Shown piece after piece: positions 1 to 11,384 of a DNA stretch of 64,000 bases. Source of the DNA: Scilla litardierei (taxonomy: Eukaryota > Streptophyta > Magnoliopsida > Asparagales > Asparagaceae); the NCBI GenBank assembly GCA_030789695.1, contig CM061142.1, positions 148,697,266 through 148,761,265 of the forward strand. The letters are read 5' to 3'. The position numbers and the translations under genes were made by a program. A model generated the notes under the pieces. The model did no database searches. It was given only the letters and a program-made list of their open reading frames with translations, and had not been told where the DNA came from. The first letter of the stretch is position 1. Each line of letters opens with the position of its first letter.

Positions 1-841
1 ATCGTCGAATGTTGGATACATACTGGAAGTATATACGTATCGGATACATGTACAACAGCCTATTTGAAGTATATGTGCTTCATAGATTTTCTTACGCATT
101 TTAGAAATAATACATACACATTTACATTTTATGTTCCAGTTACATATCATACACATTTGCATTTACATTTATACTTTATGTACTTCCATCAATAACATTT
201 CCTGTTCCATGTGCGTCACCAGTAACATCACCGAAGATAGACTTATGAAGGTTTGGTTCCGTTAAGTCAGCCTACTTTGACTTTGCCCATCCTATTTGTT
301 TGATTGCTCTGAAATTTTTGGAACCAAAATCTGCCCTGGTTTCGAGGATGGAACATGCTTCGATGTGCAAGCTGGAAGAGAAAAGCCGCGTATGAATACA
401 CAATGTACGAGTCTACTTCGTTCTTCATAATGTACAAGTTTATAAACCTGCTCCTTTACAAATTCAAGTTTACTCACAGATACATTCACGTGTACATCCT
501 ATCCTAGACAGGCATTTGCTTGGAAGTTTCTAGTCAACTTAGTACCACATATATGTGTTTCTCATTTTGGAGAACAATTATTCAAATTCAACACAAAATT
601 TACATACCATGGTGAATACAGATTTCACTAGAACAGTCATGACACAAAATTCATGACATCCCATACATGAATTATATAAATTTGAACACAACTTCTTCCT
701 AGAACACTCGATGACTCCATTCCTAATCATATGTGAATTTGGGTCCAACTTCCCCATTATATATATCCATCAAAATTAAATAACTTCTGATTTCCTAATC
801 ATTTTCATCCATGAATCAGCAAGACATTTCACCTCCAACCA

Positions 842-1135
842 TCAATTACCCATTATATACAGTTGGTGCTAGGCATACTGGCTGTTGTTGCCAGTGTTGC
901 TATAGCTGCTGGTTGAGGCAGCAGTTACTGTTCCTTGAGCAACAGTGGGTGCAGCTGATATTGCAGGAGCTGCTGGCTAAATGCTGGTGGAATCAGATAT
1001 TGTAGCTGCTTCCGCGGCATAGGGAGAGGGAAGAGGGGGATATGGAGATGATGGGACTGGAGGGATAATGAGATGGGGCAGCGGAGAAATGGGTGGATAA
1101 GATTGTGGCAGCGGGTAGTTGGTGTGAAGAGAGAT
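842..1135 (-). other. Proline/serine-rich coding-like patch, possibly a decayed exon
   Basis: Read on the minus strand, one frame gives a proline-rich stretch (many SYPP, SSPYPP and PSPY units) running into an Ala/Ser/Thr-rich stretch ending in SYSNTGNNSQYA, with one in-frame stop between them. Such composition occurs in C-terminal tails of plant RNA-binding and cell-wall proteins, but it also arises from low-complexity DNA. No domain was recognised and no splice sites were established. It could be a gene fragment carried by a transposon or pure chance. Confidence 0.15.
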
Positions 1136-1317
1136 GGATCTGTAGACGATGACAAGATGTGGTAGGGTTGATTACAGCAAAGAGAGACCGTGGAGATGGT
1201 GATGAGAGGGGACATTGGTGGTCATGATGTAGAGGTCGTGGTGGTTTGGGATTGCAGATCAGCGATGGAGACATGGGAATTTTGTGGTTATATCCTGGTA
1301 AAGAAATGGGGTTTTGA

Positions 1318-1323
<6 letters not shown>

Positions 1324-1398
<75 letters not shown>
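1324..1398. repeat. (GA)n microsatellite, about 75 bp
   Basis: An uninterrupted AG/GA dinucleotide run directly visible in the sequence. It creates artefactual RERERE and SLSLSL reading frames on the two strands. Confidence 0.97.
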
Positions 1399-1401
<3 letters not shown>

Positions 1402-2190
1402 ACGCACAATTCAATCAGCCCTTGTCATGATGGCGAGAGAGATAGACGATTCATGATGGCCCTTATATGACATATGATACCCATTATCCCCCAAAGAAGC
1501 AATATTAATTTATCTATACAAAAACTAAATTTTTTTAACCAGTATTTCCTAATACAAAAAGTCTAAGTCAAAGAAAATGTTAAAAATAATGGCTTATGAC
1601 AGATTTGAACCAAACCCCTCACATGGACATATGTTTCCATACGAAGCCTACGTTCAACTTGCAACTATTCTTATGAATTAAGAGGAGCACAGCTACATGT
1701 ATATAGCACACATTCTGTTTGGGAAACGACCGGTGAGAAAACCCAAAAATAGTACTTGGTCTTTTAATATACCCGAATACAATGTGGCATTAGAGTGGTA
1801 CGATATAATTGGGATGCCATAACCATATATCCTTTTTTCTTGTTATTCTTCTCCATTTATGCTAAATGTTCAATGTTACACAATAACAAACACTATGCAA
1901 TTTCTATGCGTTCACGGGCCTATATGTTTATGTGGAGTCATATGGCTGCATAAATGCATATATCTGCATTCTACATGACTTAGTGGGTATGTGACTTATG
2001 TTATAGTAACTGTTGCACGGGACATCTCTGTAGCCAATAGCATCTTAAATTTACCTTGATCTATTAATCAATCTAGTCCATTAAAAGTTGGATGATTTTA
2101 CATACATATAGCTGGAATCAGAAGTTGAAGAAGGGGACAAAATCAATTAGAAAGAGTTCATTACATTACATAACTAATGTTGGTTTTGAT

Positions 2191-2764
2191 CAATGTTTGA
2201 GGTCTCGGTTTCGGTCTCGGTATCACTCTCCCGAAAATTTAGGTTTTGGTATCGGTATCGTCCGTTTCGACGATTTCGAAAGTGAGTTTCGGTTTGTCTG
2301 TATCGGTAGTTTCAAAAATATTAAGTTACATGTAACTAACAATATTAGTTAAAATTTGTTACTAATAAGATAATGACAAACTAATAAAGACAATTTGTAA
2401 CTTATAATATAATTATGAACAATATTAGTTTAAAATATGTTATTCATGTCAACCATTTAGTTAAAAACACTCTCGTTAGTTATAATATGGCAAACTTGTA
2501 AATAATGTGTAATATGTTTAGACAAATGTAGGGTGTGAATAGCGTGCCAATATCTCATTTTGGGGGTTTTAGAGAATTTTTATTTAACTACACTTTATTC
2601 TTCATCCGTCTTCGACCAATATTGCACGGTATCGGCCGAAACTTACCGATACCGTTCAGTATCGGCCGATACCAAAACTGACCCCTAGTTTCGGTCTCGT
2701 TACACACCGAGACCGAAACGATACTGTTGATACCTAAGGGTATTGGCCGAAACCTCAAACCATG
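2191..2764. mobile_element. hAT-like non-autonomous element, 574 bp
   Basis: The two ends are imperfect inverted repeats: the left begins CAATGTTTGAGGTCTCGG and the right, read inward on the minus strand, begins CATGGTTTGAGGTTTCGG. They are flanked by 8-bp near-duplications, gttttgat at 2183-2190 and gtcttgat at 2765-2772 (7 of 8), the target size typical of hAT elements. The ends hold many GGTTTCGGCC / GGCCGATACC type palindromes and the middle is AT-rich. No transposase frame is visible, so it is non-autonomous. It is related to the element at 27214-28135, which has a perfect 8-bp duplication. Confidence 0.7.
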
Positions 2765-3042
2765 GTCTTGATCAATCAAATTAGTTGTCTTATTTAGTTT
2801 ATGTTGTATCCAGGCTTGCTGCCAGTGCCGCGCTTACATTCCTACTAGATTTCTTGGCACATGCAAATGCATATGAAAACTTCAAAATTTACACAAAATA
2901 ATAAAACCTGATAAAATTTTAATTTATAATGTTTAAAATGTTTGGTTTTATTAATAATTCTTGTTAATTATTTGATGATGTCTTACCATCTTTACTATTG
3001 TAATGCCAAGTGCCAACTCATCTTTACTATTATAATTCCAAT

Positions 3043-3173
3043 GGACGATTTTTGAATTAAGGAAAAATATTAAAAAATATTATTAAAACGACAAACTCTA
3101 AAACTATTTACAAAAACAGACCAACTTTCCTCCACGTCAGCCTCGAGCGCGTGCTCGGGTGCTGACTAGAACG
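3043..3173 (+). repeat. Left terminal inverted repeat of the MULE
   Basis: It starts GGACGATTTTTGAATTAAGG and runs through an AT-rich part into a CCACGTCAGCC block and a GCTGACTAGAACG block. Each block has its partner, inverted, at 11252-11375. The subterminal GC-rich part beyond it (to about 3300, with TTGCCGGCC and GGCCGCAGTTGGC) shows weaker mirrored similarity to the right side. Confidence 0.88.
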
Positions 3174-3649
3174 ACTGAGAATTTGCCGGCCAAAAGGGAG
3201 TTCACGGGCGCTTCAACCTTTTGCACACGGTTGCCAACCACGACCAATTCATATGGCCGCAGTTGGCAATTGCAGCAGATCTCATACTACTTCTGCTGTC
3301 CAATGGCTACCCTTCATATCTTACGCAAATATCTAACAACTTCCACAAATACCACAAACTCCACTACGTTCGCAAAATACCCAATTTTTTTAGGTGATCT
3401 TGAAGATTGAGGTGAGAAAAATACACACTGAAGCTTATAAATTTGTTATAATCTCTTGAAAATTAGTTATAATGTTCTTGAAATTTTGTTATAATCCCAA
3501 ATGAAGCTTAGAATTTAGGTGTTCTTGAAAATTATTTGAAATTTTGTATAATTTTGATATAATCCATATTGAAGCAATGTCCTCTCTTACTTCCAATCTT
3601 GTTGGTTTTAAATATTGATGATTTTAAAGCAACCACTAAATGACAATGT

Positions 3650-6540
3650 TTGTGTAGGGTTATAATAATGACAAGTGAAAGGATGTTTGTTCCATGCTAT
3701 TTTGATGGAGATTTAGTGATTGATGAAAATCACGAACCGAGGTATGTCGTGGGGGGAGGGGGCGTGAGACAAATAATTGTGAGAAAAATATCAACGTATT
3801 CCGAGGTAGTAGATCGGATATACCAAGTCACAAGGATAAGCCGGCAGGAGTATGCATTGAATCTGGTGTGCAAATGGCCAATAACGGATCATATGTTTAT
3901 TGCTGTTAAGATATCATATGACAGATGACAGTGACATGGAGATTCTATTTAGATTGGGTGAAGTTCAACAGTCAGTTGAAATATACGTGGAAAAAGAAGC
4001 AATAATCAATACCCCAGTGAGTGAACCGCATGGCACATTTGCTCATATGCTGGATATGGTAATACCTCGACTGACTTTATGTTATATTCTACAAATCAAG
4101 TGTACCAGCCTATAGAGAATATGACGGGAGAAGGGTGTTCGTATTACCCACAAGAGGATGCATATGTATAGAAATTTTTGAAGTAATAAATAAGTTTATA
4201 TTATATCTGTATGAAATAAAATTCGATATTATAAACATTTCACATTTTCATATGACATTTGCAACTGGAATGTTGCAGGACAAGGAGGTATTGCAACTTA
4301 CACCACTTATATGCAAGGTCCATCTATACCAGAGTCGATGCCCACACAAGCAAATGTGCTTCCTGAAGATATGGGTAGACCCACATATATTGGAGCATCG
4401 TCGTTTTGGCGAGACATGTGGAGGGAGAAAGTGATGGCACAGATAACGATGAATATGTTGTGAGGGAGGATAACATGCAGTTTGCTGTCGATCTGAACGC
4501 AGATGATACAGAATGGATACATCAATCTGTTGCAGACAATACAGATGTGCAATTTGAAGAGCCGTTGCCAGATGGAGAGGATGAGGAACAATGTGTAAAT
4601 GCTACAATTATGAGGAATATCCAAGAAAGGCATATGATAGAGCCAAGCCTTTCCAGCAGTAGTGGAGCGCTCACCGTCCCGACTTAATAAAAGCAATTAC
4701 GGAATGGAGTATCAAGCACAATGTCTCATTTAGACCAATCAAGACAAACAAAACTTGCTATTCCGTGATATATGGCTTGAATTGTAAGGTGAATCCGCAT
4801 ACTCACGATGAGGCGAGTAGGAATTGTCCTTGGAGGATTATGCAGCGGTAGGAAAAAGAACAACTGGAGGTTCAAGATAACGGAAGTAGGTGAGGAACAT
4901 ACCTGCAACAGTCTCACTTTAAATACTGATCGTAGTCAAGCCACATCAGCGTTCGTTAGTTACAAATTATGCCAATGGTGAAGACAACTTGATATGATAC
5001 CGATAGAAGTAAAGGATGCCATTCACTCCATGTTACACATCAGAATATCATATCACAAAGCATGGATGACTAGATCGAAGGCTTTAGCGAGGATATTTGG
5101 TGATTGGGAGGAGTCATACCAGAGGCTCCCACAGTTCTTAAAGGCCGTCAAGGAAAGCAATCCTGGAACAATGTATAAGATTACATATGAAACCATTGGG
5201 CAAAGAGTGGCACAGTTTACAGGAGTCTTTTGGTCTTTTGGACCATCAATTGAAGGGTTCAAACATTGTAGGCCGGTCCTAAGTATTGATGGCACGCATT
5301 TGTTTGGAAAATATGCAAGGTGCTTACTAGTGGCTACAGGCGTGGATGCAAATGAGGGCCTTTTTCCGTTAGCATTTGCAGCAGTATCAGCTGAAAATGT
5401 AAAAAATTGGAAATGGTTTTCAGTTGCATATATATGTTGATACTCAGTGCTCGTAGAAACCGAACGATTCCCTTTATTTCCGATGGAATGAAAGGTATTT
5501 CAAGAGCACTACGAGAGGGATGTCCAGCTTCTAGACACTAGGTATTGTCTTCGACATATTATTGCAAATTTCAAGTCGAATGGATACCAAACAGTTACAT
5601 TGGAAAATCACTTATGGGCGGCTGGCAATGCATCTGACTTGCTGACATATAATGTATTTCGTGCAAAAATTAGAGCAGAGTCTGTTGCAGCTGATAATGG
5701 ATTACTGCAGACTTGGGGGGAACAAGGAGGTGTGCTGTGCACGAAGATGGTGGGAGACGCTATTGTACAATGACGACCAATTGTTGGGAGAGTTTCAATG
5801 GGATTCTTAAAAGAGCTAAAGCGCTTCCGATACAAGCGTTGATTGCAAGAACATTTTATAGGTTAAACACGTATTTCTACCATCGTTGGCTTGATGGACT
5901 CCAGTAGACGCCACTTTCACGCCAAAAATGGAGGACATTCTTGGAGCACGGGTTCAAGAAGCCCAGTGTTGCGGTATCACACGATTTGGTGATTATGAGT
6001 GGGAGGTTCTGGATAAGGATGCACACACTTATCATGACGATAGACGACGACCGTTGCACATGTGCGTGCAATATCCTTATGCTTCAGCATATGCCATGTG
6101 TTCATGTGATCACCACAACTTCCAAACATCAATATGGTGCCAACATATCGTATTGGCTGTTTTGTTCGCCATGATATAGGATGAGTAAATATCGACATTC
6201 ATATATGACAGAATTTCATCACATACCTGATACAAGGTACTGGAAGGATTGAGATGGTCCCAGTATAATTCCTCCAGAAAAAGGAACACATCCTGGCTGG
6301 CCAAGATCGACCCATATTCGTGGAGCAATGGATCTTCCACGTGAGGGAAGCAGGCAGAATAGATGCACCAACTGTCAGCAGTTCGGTCATAAGAAATCAC
6401 GTTGCCAAAATCCTTTTCGCACAACAGTGTATGTTCTTTTTTACATTTCATGTTTAGTAATTGTGAAAATACTTGTGTACTAACTTCATCCAATATTGTA
6501 GGGCTTCATCTCATCGAGGAGGCGGTTCACATGCTTGATG
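3650..6540 (+). pseudogene. MURA-type MULE transposase, decayed
   Basis: Pieces of a MULE transposase follow in order but in shifting frames. An N-terminal region (about 3650-4090) has the family's TYSEVVDRIYQVT and SDMEILFRLGEVQQSVEIYVE type blocks. An acidic linker lies at about 4406-4687. The DNA-binding-like NCPWRI segment is near 4825. The catalytic DDE-type core starts at 4994 and includes LSIDGTHLFGKY, the usual first Asp, at about 5280. The TTNCWESFNGILKRAKALPI block is near 5770-5830. A SWIM-type cluster (CTCAC then PCVH) lies at about 6055-6110. A CCHC knuckle (CTNCQQFGHKKSRC) sits near 6367-6411. Stops near 4684, 5438 and 5905 and several frameshifts inactivate it. A short last exon appears to follow an intron at about 6427-6500. 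It would have moved the enclosing element. Confidence 0.85.
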
Positions 6541-6734
6541 TAATGAAGAAACCCACCAAAGACACATCGACTGCAGGAAGAAACCCACCCTTGTATATTT
6601 GTAGAAATTTATGTATCTTATAAGTGATGTTTATGGGAATGTAAAATTGGAGAGTATATGTGATGTTATATGTATCTTATATGTAAAATTTGAGAGTATA
6701 TGTGCTTTTTATGTATCTTATATCAATTTCTCAG

Positions 6735-7255
6735 CCCGTTATTTAATTTTGGAATGAAATCAGATGCATGCGATATATGTGTGATATATGTGATATATGC
6801 GATATATGTGTGATATATGACATAATTGATTGGGATATGTGTGAGTGGGATGCAAGATGTGTTATAGGAAGAAGATAGCAATAGCAGTTTGTGTCGGTAG
6901 CAGTAAGAGCACAAAAAGATCGGACGTAGGCAACAGCTGTGTGCTGCTGCCCGAGTCCATGTTCAGTGCATTTCTGCCGTGGTTGGAATGAATCTGGACT
7001 CAGGCAGCGGCACATAGCTGCTGCCTGAGTCCTTTTCTGCTCTTGCAGGCTTCTCCCAATAACACATCTCGCATCCCACTCACACATATCACACATACCA
7101 ATTAATTATGTCATATATATTGCATATATCACACATCACATTTATATCGCATATATAACCAGAAATCACATATATCATACACATCGCATATACCACATAT
7201 ATCCAACACATAGAACATTGAAAATCCCGATTGCATTCCAAAATTAAATAACGGG
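6735..7255. repeat. Large imperfect palindrome between the convergent MULE genes
   Basis: The left arm begins CCCGTTATTTAATTTTGG at 6735 and reaches GTGTTATAGGAAGAAG near 6875. The right arm runs, inverted, from CTTCTCCCAATAACAC near 7050 to 7255. The arms are made largely of GATATATGTG-type repeats. The central loop holds a second hairpin with perfect 13-bp stems, GGACTCAGGCAGC at 6996-7008 and its complement at 7020-7032, separated by 11 bp. It lies just past the 3' ends of both MULE genes. Confidence 0.85.
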
Positions 7256-7539
7256 CCGACAATATCTTGATTCCAAAAATTAAACACATTGAACATCTCA
7301 ACTTTTCCATCAATATCTTGATTACATTGAACATTGATTACATTCATTGCCGCCTATGTAAAATTCTGCTCATAAGTGACCGACGATGCATGTATGTTAC
7401 AAACAGAGCTGTTGAGTTGATGTGTCACCTTCCATTTCTGGTTGGGTGTGTTGCGTCTGCCAAGGAACATGTTGGACTTGAGTCTGCTATTGCTCGTCTG
7501 TCTGACACTGATGAGATTGGCCGGCTTCATCCCCGTTAG

Positions 7540-9613
7540 TCAGCTACTGATGACATGGGTCGTCTTCAGGGACTTCGGTATATGGCTGAATAGGCTGAGA
7601 CGTGCCAATTTCATACCTGGTAGAGACATGTCGAATTCATACCAGGTGTATGACTGATACTGCTGATACATGTCGGCTTCATCCCCGGTATATGACTGCA
7701 TCTGCTGAGACGTGTCAGCTTCAACACCGGTATATGGCTGATACTGCTGAGACGTGCCGGCTTCATCACAGATATATGGTTGATACTGCTGCGATGTGCC
7801 TGCTTCATCCTTAACAGTCTCTGGCTTCCTGCATGACTCGTCTCTGCACACTCACTCCTATGTCGTGTACCTCGGAGCACTTGTCCGATCCTATCCCTAA
7901 TTGTAAGGTACTGGGTTGGGTCCTGTGCTTCGTAAGCATGTGTACACATCATCTGAGTCTGAATGCGTCGGTTTGCAAAACCAATGGATAAACAATATAT
8001 TAGATACAATAAGCATAAAATAAACACAAAAATTGATCTGCTATACTACTATTTACCATTTGCCGCTCGATAGGCCCACGAGGCATGTAACCATACATGG
8101 GTTCTTGCCTACTATATATCCATCTCCTTGTGATCCGTCAATACCACTCTATATACTTGTCTAAACTTACAGCATTCCCCTGCGCAACAACATGGTCCGA
8201 CCTGTTGTACCACTTCATAAGATGCTCCGTAGTGGCTTCATTCCATTGTCGATGGGTCATGCTGGTCCTCATCGGCATGACTGAACCGCTACTGGAATAT
8301 GCTACGGGATACCAAATTGGCACAAAACACGATCTGGGACATGCATATCTAAAGTATTGAAGCAAATTATAGGTACACAAACACACCAGCTCTGGGTTTC
8401 TGCTACACATAAATCAAGAAGATGCTGATATCGCTCAAGATATGACTCCCAGATCACCGGATCACCTAATGACAATGAAAAATATAAATTACCCATCAGA
8501 ATCCGTAATATGAATCCATCATTAATTCACATCAATGTATAAAATTTACAACTTCATACATGAGTAGGCTATAACGTGTCAAGCTCGTTTCTATAAAAAT
8601 CCAGTTGCCGCTGAGGTGTATCCCGGAATGTTCTTCGCACATTTCACCTGCACTATAAAGGGAGGGTGCCATCCAATATGTTTTGAGAGAATGTCGGCCT
8701 GCCTATATGCAACCTCTCGCATGACCATACCTATGAATATGAATATGTCAGCGACTGTTACTATATATATATAATATTACAATATAACTTAAGCCTTAAA
8801 TTGTATACCTGCAATAAGGTAGAGCATGCGTATAACCCAGATGTTTCCCTTCTTGCCACCTTAGCTCTGAGTAGAAGTGTGCAAGCACAACACTACCACA
8901 TGAATAATCTCGGATGGTTTCCATATGATCCATCTTCGCCAACCTTCGGAGGTGCACCGAACCTTTGCTTGGATCAGACGCTAATAATGTGCCAATCATA
9001 TGCAGAATGTAGGCACGTGTATATTGCTGAATCTCCTCAGGGGTGGCTTCTGCAGGCAAATCCATAAAATTATCTCGTAGCCAGCTTAGTTTTACCTTGG
9101 CTCCTTGGTTTTCTGTAGATGTATGTCCAAGGAGCCGCTCCAACTCCGTCCAATTGGGATGGCTTGGACTTCTCCATACGTGGATCCTCTCAACAGGAAG
9201 GTCCGTGATGACTGTCACGTCCTGCAGTGTGATCGTCATCTCACTTTGGTGAATATGGAAGGTATTAGTCTCGGGCATCCATCTCTCAACCAATGCAGTA
9301 AGTAGTGTCCAGTCCAATCTTATCCACTTCAATCTCGCACATACGTTTAGCCTGGCCATTTCCATGTTGTGTCGCACGCTCATCTAAATCCCATATGGAA
9401 TGTTTTCACGTATGGTCCACAACTAATATAATCTCCGCCTGCAACCAATAAATGCGAAAAGTTAATATCTTCATGCCTTGCATTTCGAAGATTTCTACTG
9501 TTCGTAAAAAGATAACTCACGACAGTTGTTCATACCTATCTAGGCTGTATGTGTGCAGAATGATGTCGGGTCTGGTCATACAAGACCGAATCAGATACGG
9601 GTCCTGGATTCAT
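7540..9613 (-). pseudogene. Plant mobile domain (PMD, MAIN/MAIL-like) gene of the MULE, decayed
   Basis: On the minus strand an N-terminal exon begins with MNPGPVSDSVLYDQTRHHS (ATG at 9613), the usual opening of these proteins. After an intron comes the domain core: LDWTLLTALVERWMPETNTF, TLQDVTVITDLPVE, SWLRDNF and the ARAYIL-like TRAYILHMIGTLL (about 9383-8796). The next exons give VPIICFNTLDMHVPDRVLCQFG (about 8395-8300), then TEHLMKWY and YIEWY followed by ITRRWIYSRQEPMYGYMPRG (to about 8050). A last exon (about 7990-7540) encodes a 13-residue tandem repeat tail. In-frame stops (end of exon 1, after YIEWY) and frameshifts, one just before WTLLTALVERW, make it a pseudogene. The domain is found in host silencing-related MAIN/MAIL1 proteins and in transposons; here it is part of the transposon. 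Confidence 0.82.
7660..7815 (-). repeat. Tandem 39-bp coding repeat in the PMD protein tail
   Basis: Minus-strand translation gives four to five copies of a 13-residue unit like DEAGTSQQYQPYT, with variants VEADTSQQMQSYT and DEADMYQQYQSYT. The DNA unit on the + strand reads like gatactgctgagacgtgccgg followed by cttcatc. The Gln/Tyr/Ser composition predicts a disordered tail. Confidence 0.8.
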
Positions 9614-9771
9614 ATCTGCTTGAAGAAAATTTTATAAGCTGAATTTTTTAAATAAAATTTAAATAACAAACTTTTAACTATGCAACAAGTAATTATAATC
9701 TGATTTACTAAAATCATGACCATACACATTTTGCAGAAGCGTGAATGTTGAAAATTCAATATTACTGATTA

Positions 9772-9812
<41 letters not shown>

Positions 9813-10989
9813 CCAAGCATGTGATCTCAGGTCTTTTACTGTGTTAAGCACATTTTTTTTAATAATCACTTCAAGGTGGAGTGCATAATATAGCCAAACA
9901 TCCAAGATTTGCACGGGAACAATAAGAAACATAATTGGCATGTGGGATCCCAAACTACATATGTATAACGAAAAGGAAAACAAGCAGTTGAAGTTTTTAT
10001 GGTGGATATGTATATATCTGGTTACAGGTGATTGATTTATTTGACTTTCAGCATAATTTTTCAGTTATGAGTATGCTACTGTTTCTGCTGGAAGTGTTTT
10101 AAATTTGTTCGATTTTGTCCTTTCATCTGATGTTAGTTTGTAATCTCTTGTTAAATTTGCATTGTTATTTTCTGATAGTACTACTGGTTGAAATTTGCAA
10201 TTGATATTTCAATTTACTGAATGTGCGTTTTCACCCTTGAGGACTGGTAGAAGCATCAAACAAGATGCAGACACAGAGATAATCTTCAACATTCCTGACA
10301 TAAATGCTGCAATATTTATCCCTAGTACACAGATATCTTTCCGACTAATGCATTTTGGCTTCTTGAAAAGATAAAGAATCAGGATGTTTCCCATATATCA
10401 ATGTAATTCATTTCGATCCTGTGAATAACTTTACATTTCCCACAAAACACACAGTCAATGTCATGCAAGATCTGCAATCTGGTCTAATCGCTATGCACAG
10501 TAATTTGTTATAAGACATGAGTATCCACCACATTTTGCTGGGACACAGTCACACAAGCGACCGTGCAACAGAGGCCGCCTGTACTGGTTTACAGCCAATG
10601 TACACTTGCACTGTTTCAACAAAAACAGTAATTTCTCATGATATTCATGCGTGTATTACCCTCCTAACGAGTTTAACATGCAAGTGTCTCAACCTTTCTT
10701 CCCCATAGATTGAAGCATGAGCAAGAGCAATCTAATATGTAAACATGGTGTACAAATAAATTGATATATATGAAAAATCTATGATGAATTTTGGTTGATG
10801 TTTGCTTACCAGAAAGAGAAGGACAATGCTAATTGCAAAGTTTTGATCAGAGGAACAGAGGCCAGCATCCACTGCAGCCTGCTCACCTACAACTCACTCA
10901 GCACCTGCAAAAAAATTTCAGAAACCCTAGAAACCCTAAAGAGAATGACTTCGGATTTTAGGGCAGCAATGTTTATACAAAATAGAGAC
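9614..10989. other. MULE interior without a recognised gene
   Basis: AT-rich DNA upstream (minus strand) of the PMD gene. It contains an (AT)n microsatellite at 9775-9810 and no frame that I can assign. It may be a leader intron between the exon-like segment at 10990-11084 and the PMD coding exons. Confidence 0.45.
9775..9810. repeat. (AT)n microsatellite
   Basis: About 18 uninterrupted AT units seen directly. Confidence 0.95.
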
Positions 10990-11084
10990 CTGAAAATGTC
11001 GATTCCTCCAAGTGTTGAGAGTCCAATAGAGGGCAGCGTAGCACCAGATCCCCCAAAACCGGAGAATTTTTGTTGAATTTCCAC
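10990..11084 (-). other. Possible first exon just inside the right MULE end
   Basis: The minus strand has an ATG opening MEIQQKFSGFGGSGATLPS and a plausible splice donor (TTTTCAG then gtctct) 95 bp later. Upstream lies a pyrimidine-rich leader (AAATCTCCTTCTCTC). This could be the first exon or leader of the PMD transcript driven from the right end of the element. No homology was recognised, so the call rests on position, ATG and donor only. Confidence 0.3.
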
Positions 11085-11251
11085 TTGAGAGAAGGAGATT
11101 TTGCAGATGGGTTCAGCAGTTTTTGCGTAAGAGAGAAAGGGCAGCGGCTGGCGGCTGCCCTAAGTATCGTTCCAGTTGGCCACAGTTACCACCCACGGCT
11201 AAATGGCTGCTTCATTTTGGCCGCCGTGGGAAACCGCGGCCAACTTCCCCA

Positions 11252-11375
11252 CGTCCTAGTCAGCGCGCGCAGGGGGCTGACGTGGTGTGAACTTGGTCAG
11301 TTTTTGTAATTAGTTTCAGAGTTAGTCGATTTTTATAATATTTTTAAATTTTTTTCCTTTATTCAATAATCGTCC
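11252..11375 (-). repeat. Right terminal inverted repeat of the MULE
   Basis: Read on the minus strand from 11375 it begins GGACGATTATTGAATAAAGG and continues with CCACGTCAGCC and GCTGACTAGGACG, matching the left end in order and spacing. The 9-bp target copy aattccaaa follows at 11376-11384. Confidence 0.88.
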
Positions 11376-11384
11376 AATTCCAAA

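Larger units (their letters stand above)
1..2182. other. AT-rich non-coding sequence, probably inside the upstream IBR5 intron
   Basis: No convincing exon, RNA gene or complete mobile element was recognised here. The stretch is AT-rich with short ATACAT/ATATGT runs, one long (GA)n tract and a proline/serine-rich patch that is listed separately. Because the IBR5-like exons at 12.57 kb begin in the middle of the protein and no earlier exon was found, this stretch is inferred to belong to an upstream intron of that gene, but intergenic DNA is also possible. Confidence 0.4.
3043..11375. mobile_element. Mutator-like element (MULE), 8.3 kb, with MURA and plant mobile domain genes
   Basis: Both ends carry long inverted repeats starting GGACGATT, about 125-130 bp at roughly three-quarters identity by eye. 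They are flanked by aattccaat (3034-3042) and aattccaaa (11376-11384), an 8-of-9 match of the 9-bp size made by Mutator transposases. Inside lie a MURA-type transposase on the + strand (about 3650-6540) and a plant-mobile-domain gene on the - strand (7540-9613), convergent, with a large inverted repeat between their 3' ends. Both genes are broken by stops and frameshifts, so the copy is dead. PMD genes are known from plant MULEs and gypsy elements as well as from the host MAIN/MAIL genes. The element probably lies in an intron of the IBR5-like gene. Confidence 0.9.

Noticed and set aside
993..1409. 138-codon minus-strand frame with a poly-Ser/Leu start
   Set aside because: The start is the translated (GA)n microsatellite and the rest is an alternative frame of the proline-rich patch; no domain.
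3043..11375. Two separate elements, a MULE and a PMD-bearing gypsy
   Set aside because: Matching TIRs and a 9-bp duplication enclose both genes, and no LTR, RT or integrase occurs near the PMD gene.
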